Source: Novosphingobium sp. G106 (lineage in GTDB: Bacteria > Pseudomonadota > Alphaproteobacteria > Sphingomonadales > Sphingomonadaceae). Taken from it: a stretch of 64,000 bases of DNA. The stretch's first letter is position 1. The number at the start of each line of letters is the position of its first letter. The notes beneath the pieces were generated by a model that made no database searches, was not told the DNA's origin, and saw only the letters and a program-made list of their open reading frames with translations. The position numbers and the translations under genes were made by a program. This document shows positions 45,244 through 54,049 of this stretch, one piece after another. The DNA lies in the NCBI RefSeq assembly GCF_019075875.1, contig NZ_JAHOOZ010000001.1:1302001-1366000 (forward strand), written 5' to 3'.

Positions 45244-46370
45244 GGCTGTTGTCCTTCGAGCGCGACGCGTTGCTCCAACCGATCCGCGAGCCGGCGCTTC
45301 CAGTCGCGCGGCGCTCCCAGGATCAGTCCGAGGTGCCGTGCGCGGCGGTAGAAGAAATGGCAGTCGGCCTCCCAGGTAAAGCCGATCCCGCCGTGCGTCT
45401 GAATGTTCTCGCGCGAGGCCAGGAGATAAGCGTTCGATCCCGCCACCCGCGCGGCGGCGGCGGCCAGCGGCAGTTCGGGCGCGTCGGTCGAGAGCGCCCA
45501 GGCGCCGTAATAGGCATTGGCGCGCGCGACCTCGTTGCGGATGAACACATCGGCCAGCTTGTGCTTGATCGCCTGGTAGGAGCCGATCGGCCGGCCGAAG
45601 GCATAGCGTTCAAGCGCATAGTCGCGCGCCATCTCGAGCGCGCGATCGGCGCCGCCGAGCTGCTCGAAGGCGACGAGGATCGCCGCGCGGTCCTGGATGC
45701 GCGAAAGCAGCGTGAGGCCTTCGCCCGGCGTTCCGAGTGGCTGAGCCGGCGCGTTGGCGAACGTGATCTGCGCTTCGCCCCGTGTCGGGTCGATTGTCGA
45801 TACCAAGCTGCGCTCGACGCCTTCGCTCGTGAGGTCGACGAGATAGAGGCCCGGGCCGCGATCCGACTGTGCCAGAACGATCGCGCGATCCGCAGCAAGG
45901 CCGTCGGTTACCGGCAGCTTGACCCCTGTCAACTTGTTGTCGGCAAAGCGCGTCGCAATGCGGTCCGGTGCCAGCACGCCCGGTCCCTCGGAAACCGCCA
46001 AGGTACCGATCAGCGAGCCTCCGGCGACCTGCGGTAGCAATTCGGCCTTCTGTTCGGGCGAGCCCGCCAACAGCAAGGCTTCCGCGAACTGGTAGACCGT
46101 CGAGGCGAAGGGCACCGGCGCCAGCGAGCGGCCCAGTTCCTCGGCGAGAGCGCAGAGCTCGACGTAACCCATGCCGATGCCGTCGAACTCTTCGGGAATA
46201 GCCGCACCGCACCAGCCCTGCTCGCCGATGCGCGCCCAGAGCGCCTTGTCGTAACCCTCAGCCGGATTGTCCAAAGCGGCGCGCACCACCGTCAGCGGCG
46301 AGACCGCGGCGAGGAACCGCCGCGCTTCGTCTTTGAGTGCCTTCTGTTCATCGGTATAGTCGAAATTCAA
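45240..46370 (-). CDS. Acyl-CoA dehydrogenase, partner subunit
   Basis: 376 residues if started at the TTG at 46370, preceded by GGAGG at 7 bases; an upstream frame to 46469 has no ribosome site and odd residues. N-terminus MNFDYTDEQKALKDEARRFL (first codon TTG). C-terminal FGRPIGSYQAIKHKLADVFI and QTHGGIGFTWEADCHFFYRR. The central substrate loop is less conserved than in the neighbour, consistent with a non-catalytic or FAD-binding subunit. First gene of the leftward unit. Confidence 0.83.
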   Translation of the reverse strand: MNFDYTDEQKALKDEARRFLAAVSPLTVVRAALDNPAEGYDKALWARIGEQGWCGAAIPEEFDGIGMGYVELCALAEELGRSLAPVPFASTVYQFAEALLLAGSPEQKAELLPQVAGGSLIGTLAVSEGPGVLAPDRIATRFADNKLTGVKLPVTDGLAADRAIVLAQSDRGPGLYLVDLTSEGVERSLVSTIDPTRGEAQITFANAPAQPLGTPGEGLTLLSRIQDRAAILVAFEQLGGADRALEMARDYALERYAFGRPIGSYQAIKHKLADVFIRNEVARANAYYGAWALSTDAPELPLAAAAARVAGSNAYLLASRENIQTHGGIGFTWEADCHFFYRRARHLGLILGAPRDWKRRLADRLEQRVALEGQQP

Positions 46371-46441
46371 GGCAATTCCTCCCGGCGCCACCCCGGCTTT
46401 ACAATACTCCACGCCTGTTGCAATACCGCCTGCGAGACAGG
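46371..46441. promoter_or_regulatory. Short divergent promoter space with TGTTGCAAT
   Basis: 71 bases between the divergent acyl-CoA dehydrogenase and amidohydrolase-like genes. TGTTGCAATA at 46416-46425 matches the elements at 31931 and 27401. TTTACAATAC at 46398-46407 may be a promoter box. Compact, so one operator could control both directions. Confidence 0.42.
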
Positions 46442-47320
46442 ATGCCAGAAGGAAGCCGAAACGTGCCACGCCCCCGCGATATCCCGGTGATCGACACGCT
46501 GATCGGCTTTCGTGACACCCACCAGATGGACGTCGCCAGCATCAAGACCGAGTGGAAGACACACCCGGCCGAATACATGTTCAAGGTGATTCCCGACGAG
46601 ATCGGCGAAGGCGACGATCGCCTGTCCTCGATCGACGAGACCATTGCGCAGATGGACGCGCACAACATCCGCGTCGGCGTGATTCACATGTCGGACGACC
46701 GCGCGGTGGAGGCGATGCGCCGCTATCCCGATCGCTTTGCCGCGATCCGCACGGTCGATCCGAACAAGGGCATGGACGCCGTCCGCAAGATCCAGAGCGA
46801 TTTCGACGCGGGGCTGATCCGCGGCGTGTCGTTCTTCCCCTCGGGCCAGAACCCGCCGGTGCCGATCAACGACAAGAAGGCCTATCCGATCTACGCCAAG
46901 TGCATCGAGCTGGACCTGCCGATCTTCATCAATGTCGGCGTGCCCGGTCCGCGCATCCCGATGATGCCGCAATGGGTCGGCCATCTCGATGAGGTCGCCT
47001 ACGACCTGCCCGAGCTCAAGGTGATCATGCGCCACGGCGCCGAACCCGACGAGGCGCTGGCGGTCAAGCTGCTGCTGAAATGGCCGAATCTCTACTATTC
47101 GACCAGCGCCTTCGCCCCCAAGTACTGGCCCGAGGCGATCATCAAGTTCGCCAACTCGCGAGGGTCCGACAAGGTGATCTACGCGGGCTATTTCCCGATG
47201 GGCCTGGAGCTCACGCGCATCTTCGCCGAGATGGACCATGTGCCGTTAAAGGACGAGGTCTGGCCGAAGTTCCTCTACGACAACGCGGCCAAGCTACTAA
47301 AGCTGCCGCCGCGCACCTAG
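46442..47320 (+). CDS. Amidohydrolase-2-like protein, metal site degenerate
   Basis: 292 residues from the ATG at 46442; an in-frame GTG at 46463 has a better ribosome site (GAAGGAAG). A TIM barrel of the amidohydrolase-2 type: N-terminal VIDTLIGFRDTH, LPIFINVGVPGPRIP, KVIMRHGAEPDEA, YAGYFPMG and a closing YDNAAKLLKL. Most usual ligands are altered: HxH becomes FRDTH, the strand-5 His is Asn, and the GSDxP Asp is gone. It may be a decarboxylase-like or non-hydrolytic variant. Its stop codon and that of the next gene share CTAG. Confidence 0.72.
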   Translation: MPEGSRNVPRPRDIPVIDTLIGFRDTHQMDVASIKTEWKTHPAEYMFKVIPDEIGEGDDRLSSIDETIAQMDAHNIRVGVIHMSDDRAVEAMRRYPDRFAAIRTVDPNKGMDAVRKIQSDFDAGLIRGVSFFPSGQNPPVPINDKKAYPIYAKCIELDLPIFINVGVPGPRIPMMPQWVGHLDEVAYDLPELKVIMRHGAEPDEALAVKLLLKWPNLYYSTSAFAPKYWPEAIIKFANSRGSDKVIYAGYFPMGLELTRIFAEMDHVPLKDEVWPKFLYDNAAKLLKLPPRT

Positions 47321-47742
47321 GCGCGGGGCGCTCGGGCGGTTTCGAAATCGCGCAGCGCCTGCCAGATAGCCTGATCGAGAGCGCGCGCCTCGGGGTCGTC
47401 CCGAAGCTCAACGCGGGCCTGGAGGCCGACCAGCAGCGTTCGCAGTCGGCCCGTCTCGGCGTCCAGTTCGCTGATCCTGAGGCCAGGATCGCCGGATTGT
47501 GCAGCCGCAGCTAGCGAAGCGTCGCCGAAGAGCGCTCCGCCCTGCCCGAGCAGCGCACGTATCCGGGCATTTTCCTCGACCCGGATCGCGACGGCATCGT
47601 CGCTCGCGCGGCTGACGATCGTGATCAGCGATTGCGCCATGCGCGCGGCATCGGCGGCAAAAGCGTCGGTCAGGTTCGGCGAAACTTGGTCGCGCAGCGC
47701 GACAGCTACGCCTTCGAGCACGGTTTCGTGGGTCAGCCTCAT
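47317..47742 (-). CDS. Small helical protein, DUF6285-like
   Basis: 141 residues from the ATG at 47742. Helical, with a TDAFAADAARMAQSLITIVS block and LDQAIWQALRDFE near the end. It resembles the DUF6285 proteins that commonly follow APH-fold genes next to acyl-CoA dehydrogenases. Function unknown; it may be an accessory to the kinase-fold protein it overlaps by 4 bases. No signal or membrane segment. Confidence 0.62.
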   Translation of the reverse strand: MRLTHETVLEGVAVALRDQVSPNLTDAFAADAARMAQSLITIVSRASDDAVAIRVEENARIRALLGQGGALFGDASLAAAAQSGDPGLRISELDAETGRLRTLLVGLQARVELRDDPEARALDQAIWQALRDFETARAPRA

Positions 47743-48755
47743 CCCATCACTCCGCGCTGTGCCATGCGATCGAGGATCTCGCGGCGGTGGAACGAGTTGG
47801 CCCGGACCGCGGTCAGCGCGATGATCATCTCGCGGTTCGTGCCTTCCTGGAAGCTTGCCTCGGCCGTGGTCCAGATGCCGCAGGCCTTGACCGGGGCGAA
47901 CAGCCGCCACCAGTCGAGCGCCGCACGGTCGATCGTCAGCCCGCTGGCTTCTTCCCAGATCGCCAGGCCCTCTTCGAGCGGGAAGTATTTCTCCATCGTC
48001 CACATCGGGTTGAGCGCCCAGGCGATGTCTTCGAGCGGGTCGCCGACATGGCACATCTCCCAGTCGAGCACAGCGCTGACCTGGCCGTCGGGAAGGAACA
48101 GGAAGTTGCCGCAGCGGTAGTCGCCGTGGACGATCGCTGGCTTGGCGGCGGGCGGCGGCGGATTGCGGCGCAACCAACGGAGCGCGCCGCGTACCACCGG
48201 TTCGATCACCTCCTCGCCGGCGTCGAGCGCTGCTTCCCAATGATCGAGCTCGCCTGACCAGCAATCGCCCTCCGCATCGCCGTTGCGCAGGCCATCAAGG
48301 CCGAGCGCGCGATGATCCTGCGCCGCCAGGGTGCCGAGATGGCGCCAGAAATTGCGGCCGACGGCCTCGCTCTGCCCCTCGTAAGGATCAGTCGACTGGA
48401 AGAAGTGGCCGGGCTTGCCGTCGACCAGGTCCATGATGAAGAACGGCCGGTCGAGCCACTGCGGATCGAGCTCGAGGAAATGCGCCGCCGGAATGGGCAC
48501 GCCGCTGCCCGCCAGCGCCGAATAGACGGTGAACTCGAGATCGCGCTCGGCATTCACCAGCCCGGCTTCGGGCGCGCGGCGCAGGATCAGGCGGCGCTCC
48601 TCGATGCGGCCGGCCTGCCGCCAGCGCGCCCGGAAACGAAACGTCTCCTGGCTGCTGCCGCCGTGGATCCGCGCGAGATCGTCGACCTGCACATCGCTTG
48701 CCTCGGGCATGCGGTGCGCGAGATAGTCGGCAATGCGCGGTTCCAGTGCGGTCAT
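47739..48755 (-). CDS. APH-fold phosphotransferase
   Basis: 338 residues from the ATG at 48755. GGSSQETFRFRARW (nucleotide loop), AIVHGDYRCGNFLFL (catalytic HGD..N) and AVLDWEMCHVGDPLEDIAW (metal Asp). Same family as the genes at 18620 and 22802. Third kinase-fold copy in the island, likely phosphorylating a hydroxylated CoA ester. It lies 7 bp after the TetR gene and overlaps the DUF6285-like gene. Confidence 0.85.
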   Translation of the reverse strand: MTALEPRIADYLAHRMPEASDVQVDDLARIHGGSSQETFRFRARWRQAGRIEERRLILRRAPEAGLVNAERDLEFTVYSALAGSGVPIPAAHFLELDPQWLDRPFFIMDLVDGKPGHFFQSTDPYEGQSEAVGRNFWRHLGTLAAQDHRALGLDGLRNGDAEGDCWSGELDHWEAALDAGEEVIEPVVRGALRWLRRNPPPPAAKPAIVHGDYRCGNFLFLPDGQVSAVLDWEMCHVGDPLEDIAWALNPMWTMEKYFPLEEGLAIWEEASGLTIDRAALDWWRLFAPVKACGIWTTAEASFQEGTNREMIIALTAVRANSFHRREILDRMAQRGVMG

Positions 48756-48762
48756 CGCCGGA

Positions 48763-49509
48763 TCAGTCTTTCCGCTTGGCGGCTTTCGCTTTGCCGCCCT
48801 TCTTCCCATCCACGCCGCTGAAACGGCCCTTGATGAAGAGGTCGATCTTGACTTCGACATCCTCTTCCGTCGGTGCAGTGTTAGCCCACCCGAAATAGAT
48901 CATGACCGTGCGTTGGCCGAGCAACAGGTCGATGAACAGCTCGGCCGACTTGTCGTGATCGCCTTCGGGGATCAGGCCGCTCTCAGCGAGCTGGCGGAAC
49001 AGCTGCGCGACGTTGCGCGTGAAGCGCGAGAAGATCGCAGTTGCGACCGAACTCATCAGATCGGGAAAGCGAGCGCTCTCGGCGATCATCAGCCGCATCA
49101 GATCGATCGAGCGCGAGCGTAGCGCGACCTCGAACGAATAGTGCGCGGCCTTGCGGAGCGCCGCGACGAGATCTTCCCCCTCTTCGAGCACCGGCGGGCT
49201 GATCTTTGCGGTGTCGCGCGCGAAGATCACTTCGCGAAAGATCGCCTCCTTGTCGCCGAAGTGCTGGTAGAGCGTGCGCGTCGCTACGCCGGCCTTCTTG
49301 GCGATGTCGAGCAGGGTGGTTGCGGCATAGCCGCGCCCGACGAACATGTCGGTGGCGACTTCCATGACCTTGAGCTTGCGCCGTTCGAGCTCGTCCGCCG
49401 TCGGTCGCCCCGCACGGTTGCGCTTGCGCTTCGCCGGCGCCTTCACGCGCGCGGGCGCGGGAGCAACACGGCCACTGACCTTCTTCGAAACTGGGGCAAC
49501 TTTTTCCAA
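48763..49509 (-). CDS. TetR-family regulator
   Basis: 248 residues. The N-terminus is long, basic and Ala/Lys-rich (about 1-35); HTH VMEVATDMFVGRGYAATTLL, then AKKAGVATRTLYQHFGDKEA. The ligand domain is followed by a Lys-rich tail (KKGGKAKAAKRKD). The flanking basic segments may add nonspecific DNA contacts. Its upstream space contains two TTGCATT-type elements, so it is a candidate for autoregulation and for controlling the island. Confidence 0.86.
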   Translation of the reverse strand: MEKVAPVSKKVSGRVAPAPARVKAPAKRKRNRAGRPTADELERRKLKVMEVATDMFVGRGYAATTLLDIAKKAGVATRTLYQHFGDKEAIFREVIFARDTAKISPPVLEEGEDLVAALRKAAHYSFEVALRSRSIDLMRLMIAESARFPDLMSSVATAIFSRFTRNVAQLFRQLAESGLIPEGDHDKSAELFIDLLLGQRTVMIYFGWANTAPTEEDVEVKIDLFIKGRFSGVDGKKGGKAKAAKRKD

Positions 49510-49648
49510 AATCTCACCTCAAGAATGGCGGAAATCCGTGGTTTCGCGCAAAAGAATGCAACGCGAACGCGCCCAAATGGTCAATTTTCTCGGCTGACAC
49601 AACCCTCCACTCGAAGTTTTCACCACAGGCATTGCATTCAATCCGTCA
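49510..49648. promoter_or_regulatory. Leader of the TetR gene with two TTGCATT elements
   Basis: 139 bases upstream of the TetR start. AATGCAA at 49555-49561 (TTGCATT on the gene strand) and TTGCATTC at 49632-49639. The spacing and position suit autoregulation. No gene seen. Confidence 0.4.
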
Positions 49649-51673
49649 TCAAATCCTCCGCGCCAGATAGGCTGCCTCGTGAATCGCATTGCCGTAGGAG
49701 CGCGGCGCGCGTGCATCGCCGACGACATGAACCTCGATCCCCGTGCCCTGCAGTGCCACCGAAAGCGGATCGTGCGCGACGCGGCCGGGAGCCACGACGA
49801 GATGCGCGCAAGCGACGCTCTCCTGGCGCCCGTCGCCGTGACGGAGCTTTACCTCACCTTGCGCGACATCGACGAGTTCCACCGAGGTTTCCGGCACCAG
49901 TTCCGCCTGCGCCGCCCAGAGCATCACATAGCGGGCGCGCGAGCCGATGTAGGTGGCGGGCGCAAACTTGGGGCGCGGATCGAGCAGCCGGACCCTGCGG
50001 CCGCCGCGGACCAGATCGAGCGCCAGTTCCACGCCTTCCGCTGCGCCCCAGACCAGGACCGGCCCCTCGTTCAGCGTGTCCCTTCCCTCTGTGAGAACTC
50101 GGTCGATCGTACGGGCAAAGCCGCTTTCGAGCGCTGCTGCGAGGCCCGGCACCTCGGGCAACGCCGGCCGCGCGCCCGTGGCTATGACGACGACATCGGG
50201 CTTCTCGGCCCTGATCCGCTCGATCGTCAGCTCCTCGCCGAACCGGACGTCGACGCCGTGCTTGGCGATCATCCGCCGGTGCCATTCGGGCTGGTAGGCG
50301 ATCTGCTCGACGTTGCGCAGCGTCTTGTAGTTGCCGGCCCAGTTCATCACGCCGCCGAGCTTGTCCGACTTCTCGAACAGTGTGACCTTGTGGCCGATCT
50401 CGTGCGCGGTCAGTGCATATTCCATGCCGCCCGAGCCGCCGCCTGCGATCAACACGCGCTTGGGGCGGTTGGTCGGGACCAGGCGATATTCGCGGTCGCG
50501 ACCGAAGTTCGGGTTCTGCGCCGATCCCGCAACGCCCTTGCCGAAGATGTTGCCCTGGAGCAGCGAGGCGCCGGTTCGCGTCGACCTGCGGATCTCGTCC
50601 TCGCGGCCTTCGGCGATCTTGCGCGGGAAATCGGGGTCGTCGAGCGACTGGCGGCACGAGGCAAAGAAGTCCGCCGCGCCTTCGCCTACCATCGCGCGCA
50701 TCTGCTCGGGCGTGTTGACGTTGCACGAGCCCATCAACGGCATGTCGATGCCGCGCGCCATCAGGCCTTCGCGCGTGCGCTGGATGTAGGGCAGTGTCAC
50801 CAGGTTCGGCACATAGAACCCGCCGCCGATGATCTCGCCCGAGTTGATCTCGGGGTCGCGGCTCTTGGCCGGCAGCATCGAGCCGAAGGTGCAGTCGAGC
50901 GCGTCGATGCCCAGCGCGTGCAGCCGCGGCGCGTACTCGTCGAGGAAGTAGTCGAGGTCGTAGCCGCCGACGAAGTTCTCGTCGCAGACCAGGCGCGGGA
51001 TGATCGGATAGTCCTTGCCGCAAAGCTCCTGCGTGCGCTGGAGGATCTGCTCGCAAAACAGGAAGCGGTCGGCATATTCGTCGTTGCGGCCGGTGTTCTC
51101 CAGCAGCGACAGGGTCACGTGCGGCAGCGAGCCGTGGCAGAAGTGGAACGAGACGTAGTCGTAGCCTGCTTCCTTCGAACGGCGGGCGGCCTGGGCATAG
51201 TCCTCGACGAGTTCACGATAGACCTCGGTCGGGACGACGCCGGGCTGCTGGTTGCCGATCGGGTACTTGCCGGTCGGCCCCCAGGCAACGGTGCCGGGAA
51301 TCCAGCCCTTGCCGGGCTCGAGCGGGAAGGTCGCGCCGACGCCGGGGATCAACCCGCCGTAAAACAGCTGAATGCCGGCGAGCGAATTGTTGTGGTGGAT
51401 CACCTCGACCAGCTCGCGCTGGCCGATGATGTAGGTGTCGTCGTAGAAGCCGAGCATGCGCTCGTTGATCAGGCCGTCCCACCGCACGCAGGTCGCTCCG
51501 ACGCAGACCGCGCCATATCCGCCCGCTGCCAGTGCTTCGTAGGCGCCGACCGCCTGGCGCGTCACATAGCCGCGGTCGTCCGACATGTTCATCGTCGTCG
51601 GCGCATGGATCATGCGGTTGCGAAAAGTCAGGCCGCGTGTCTTGAAGGGTTGCAGAAGTGGATCGGTGATCAC
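49649..51673 (-). CDS. Old-yellow-enzyme/FAD fusion lacking Fe-S cysteines
   Basis: 674 residues from a GTG (AGAGGA 6 bases upstream). N-terminal OYE barrel (about 1-355) then FAD/NAD(P) domain (about 400-674, VLIAGGGSGGMEYALTA). The layout is that of 2,4-dienoyl-CoA reductase and bile-acid BaiCD/BaiH enzymes. The 4Fe-4S stretch at 363-393 aligns as RSTRTGASLLQGNIFGKG, with all four Cys replaced by Thr, Gly, Leu and Ser. The barrel QLxHAGR site reads QLFYGGL. It may reduce an enone by another electron route or have a changed role. It lies at the end of the DUF35-thiolase-SDR unit. Confidence 0.85.
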   Translation of the reverse strand: MITDPLLQPFKTRGLTFRNRMIHAPTTMNMSDDRGYVTRQAVGAYEALAAGGYGAVCVGATCVRWDGLINERMLGFYDDTYIIGQRELVEVIHHNNSLAGIQLFYGGLIPGVGATFPLEPGKGWIPGTVAWGPTGKYPIGNQQPGVVPTEVYRELVEDYAQAARRSKEAGYDYVSFHFCHGSLPHVTLSLLENTGRNDEYADRFLFCEQILQRTQELCGKDYPIIPRLVCDENFVGGYDLDYFLDEYAPRLHALGIDALDCTFGSMLPAKSRDPEINSGEIIGGGFYVPNLVTLPYIQRTREGLMARGIDMPLMGSCNVNTPEQMRAMVGEGAADFFASCRQSLDDPDFPRKIAEGREDEIRRSTRTGASLLQGNIFGKGVAGSAQNPNFGRDREYRLVPTNRPKRVLIAGGGSGGMEYALTAHEIGHKVTLFEKSDKLGGVMNWAGNYKTLRNVEQIAYQPEWHRRMIAKHGVDVRFGEELTIERIRAEKPDVVVIATGARPALPEVPGLAAALESGFARTIDRVLTEGRDTLNEGPVLVWGAAEGVELALDLVRGGRRVRLLDPRPKFAPATYIGSRARYVMLWAAQAELVPETSVELVDVAQGEVKLRHGDGRQESVACAHLVVAPGRVAHDPLSVALQGTGIEVHVVGDARAPRSYGNAIHEAAYLARRI

Positions 51674-51693
51674 GAAGGGTCCTCTTGGATAGG

Positions 51694-52488
51694 TCAGGCG
51701 CTCTTGGCGCGATCGATGGCTATGCTGGCGCCCGAGATGAAGCTGGCGCGATCGGAACTGAGAAAGACGATGAGGTCGGCTACTTCCTCCGGCCGTCCGG
51801 CGCGGCCGGTGGTCATCACGGCTTCGACCGCCTCGGGTGGGCCGACGCGTTCGTAAATGCCGTAGAAGTCGTCGGCCATTGCGGTCTGGATCAGGCCGGG
51901 ATGGATCGAGTTGATCCGGATATCGTGGCCGCAGCGTGCCGTTTCGAGGGCAGCGGAGCGCGTTAGGTGGGCGACGGTTGCCTTGCTGGCACCGTAAGAC
52001 GCCATGATCGACGAGCCCGTGAACGATGCCGCCGACGAGATGTTGATGATTGCGCCCTTCCCTGCCGCGCGCATGAAGCCGAGCGCCATGCGCATGCCCA
52101 GCAACGTACCGTCGACGTTGACCGCGAAGGTCTTGCGATAGGGTTCGATATCCTCGTCACCGACACGGTCGGAGAATACAATGCCGGCGCTGTTCACCAG
52201 GATGTCGAGATTGCCCCAGGTCTTGCCGATCCACAGCCCGGTCTCGACCCATTCTTCCTCGCTCGTCACGTCGAGTTGGCCGAAGGCGGCAATGCCTCCA
52301 GCGGCGGTTATGGCATCGGCGACGCGATGTGCACCAACGACGTCGCGGTCGAGCACGATCACCGTCGCTCCGACTTCGGCAAGCGCCAAGGCCGCCGCGC
52401 GGCCGATGCCCGAGGCGGCGCCGGTGACGGCGGAGATCCGACCCGTCAGGTCGAGCCAGGGCCCCTTGGTCATACTGGTGCCAATCAT
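51694..52488 (-). CDS. Short-chain dehydrogenase/reductase
   Basis: 264 residues from the ATG at 52488; a later Met at 52473 is an alternative. VTGAASGIGRAAALA, VLDRDVVG (Asp, NAD type), LDVTSEEEW, NSAGIVFSD, NISSAASFTGS and YGASKATVAHL. It carries the full triad. It overlaps the thiolase gene by 4 bases. Hydroxysteroid-dehydrogenase-like members look the same, but the substrate cannot be assigned. Confidence 0.87.
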   Translation of the reverse strand: MIGTSMTKGPWLDLTGRISAVTGAASGIGRAAALALAEVGATVIVLDRDVVGAHRVADAITAAGGIAAFGQLDVTSEEEWVETGLWIGKTWGNLDILVNSAGIVFSDRVGDEDIEPYRKTFAVNVDGTLLGMRMALGFMRAAGKGAIINISSAASFTGSSIMASYGASKATVAHLTRSAALETARCGHDIRINSIHPGLIQTAMADDFYGIYERVGPPEAVEAVMTTGRAGRPEEVADLIVFLSSDRASFISGASIAIDRAKSA

Positions 52489-53624
52489 GCCTTCTCGAGG
52501 ATATGGACACCCGCGGCGGCGCCGAAGCCAAGCACGTGCGACAGGCCGATCCGCGCGCCGGTCACCTGCCGTGCGCCTGCCTCGCCGCGCAGGTGTTCGA
52601 CGATCTCGACCATGTTGGCGACGCCGGTCGCGCCGATCGGATGGCCTTTCGATAGCAATCCACCCGAGACGTTGACTGGGATGCGCCCGCCGAGCGCGGT
52701 GTCGCCGCTGTCGATCAGTCGGCCGGCCTCGCCTTCGCCGCAGAGGCCGAGATTTTCGTAGTGGAGGATTTCGGCCGTCGCGAAGCAATCGTGGAGTTCG
52801 ACGATATCGAGGTCCTTGGGGCCGAGGCCCGCCATCTCGTAAGCCTTGGCCGCGGCAAGCCGTGTCACCGAGTTACAGTCGAACATCACCGGATTGCGCG
52901 GCTCGTAGGGATCGGATGTCAGCATCGAGGCGCGGATGCGCACCGCGCGGCTCATGCCGAGCTCGCGAGCCTTCTTCTCCGATACGAGGACGAGCGCAGC
53001 GGCGCCGTCGACATTGGCCGAGCACATCAGCTTGGTCAGCGGCCAGGCGATCATCTCGCTGGCGAGCACTTCGTCGAGCGGCGTCTCCTTCCGGTAGGCC
53101 GCCTTGGGATTCATCGTCGCGTGGTGGTGGTTCTTGACCGCGACCTGGGCGAACTGCTCGATCGTCGTGCCGTAGGCGGCCGTGTGGACCATGCCGGCCT
53201 CCGCGAAGACTGCAGGCATCGATTCCGAGCCGAACAGGCCCTCGGGTGGCGGTCCGTCGTGCGGCGCGCCACCGAGCATGCCGCGCGGGTTCTTCTCCGA
53301 ACCGACCACGAGCACGGCGTCATAGATACCGCTCTTGATACCGATGAACGCCTCGCGCACGGCGGTCGCGCCCGAGGCGCAGGCGTTCGAGACATTGATG
53401 CAGGGCACGCCGGTCTGGCCGATCTCCTTGAGCACCTTCTGGCCGAGCATCGACTGCGCGTTGAAGCACGACGAGGCATAGACCGCGCCGATGTCCTTGA
53501 TCGACAGCCCAGAGTCGTCGAGTGCCTTCAGCGAAGCCTCGGCACCGAGCTGGTAGTAGGTCCGATCAGGATAGCGGCCGAAAGCGATCATGTCCGCGCC
53601 GACGATGTAGACGTCGCTCATCAT
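52485..53624 (-). CDS. Thiolase-family protein (SCP-x type)
   Basis: 379 residues. The nucleophilic Cys lies in SNACASGATAV and the His in GHPIGATG; the second thiolase Cys near the C-terminus is replaced (SHVLGFGAAAG), as in the SCP-x/Ltp branch. VELHDCFATAEILHYENLG is the branch's central block. It overlaps a DUF35 gene, the partner found in acyl-CoA aldolase (Ltp2-ChsH2) and thiolase complexes. It could cleave a beta-keto or hydroxyacyl side chain. Confidence 0.87.
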   Translation of the reverse strand: MMSDVYIVGADMIAFGRYPDRTYYQLGAEASLKALDDSGLSIKDIGAVYASSCFNAQSMLGQKVLKEIGQTGVPCINVSNACASGATAVREAFIGIKSGIYDAVLVVGSEKNPRGMLGGAPHDGPPPEGLFGSESMPAVFAEAGMVHTAAYGTTIEQFAQVAVKNHHHATMNPKAAYRKETPLDEVLASEMIAWPLTKLMCSANVDGAAALVLVSEKKARELGMSRAVRIRASMLTSDPYEPRNPVMFDCNSVTRLAAAKAYEMAGLGPKDLDIVELHDCFATAEILHYENLGLCGEGEAGRLIDSGDTALGGRIPVNVSGGLLSKGHPIGATGVANMVEIVEHLRGEAGARQVTGARIGLSHVLGFGAAAGVHILEKA

Positions 53625-54049
53625 GCATCTCCCTTGGGAGTAAAATGGAACCCGACGTATGGCGCGCCTTCCTTGTCGCGCGCGCCGCCGGCGTCGTCGA
53701 ACACAAGGCTGACCGGCATTCCCTGCCGCACCGCCGCCGCATCGACGCCGCGCAGCGTGCCTTTGAGCGTCAACCCGTCATCGAGATCGACGATTGCCGA
53801 AACGAAGGGCACCGCGATGCCGGGATAGGAGCGGTGAACCACCGACCAACTGTAGAGCTTGCCGCTCTCGGCCGCACGGAACGCCTCGGGCGCGTTGCGG
53901 CTTGCGCAGCGGCGGCAGGACATCGTCTGCTCGGCGAAAACGCCACCGCAATCGCGGCAGCGAAACCCCTCGATCGAAGCGCGTCCGTCCGTGCCGATGC
54001 GGATCACTCCGGTCGCCGGCTTCGGCAAGGTCAAGCTGTCTGTCGCCAA
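53621..54049 (-). CDS. DUF35 OB-fold/zinc-ribbon protein
   Basis: 142 residues if started at the TTG at 54049 (AAGGAG 7 bases before); the frame extends to 54136, but that part is Arg-rich and shadows upstream DNA. Zinc ribbon CRDCGG and CRRCAS (about 33-50), followed by an OB fold (KLYSWSVVHRSYPGI, FVSAIVDLDDGLTLKG). DUF35 proteins act as partners of thiolase-like enzymes, positioning CoA. Immediately coupled to the thiolase gene. Confidence 0.85.
   Translation of the reverse strand: MATDSLTLPKPATGVIRIGTDGRASIEGFRCRDCGGVFAEQTMSCRRCASRNAPEAFRAAESGKLYSWSVVHRSYPGIAVPFVSAIVDLDDGLTLKGTLRGVDAAAVRQGMPVSLVFDDAGGARDKEGAPYVGFHFTPKGDA

Noticed and set aside
49679..51856. 725-codon open frame on the + strand opposite the OYE fusion
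   Set aside because: Composition mirrors the antisense of a conserved flavoenzyme; no recognisable domain or ribosome site.
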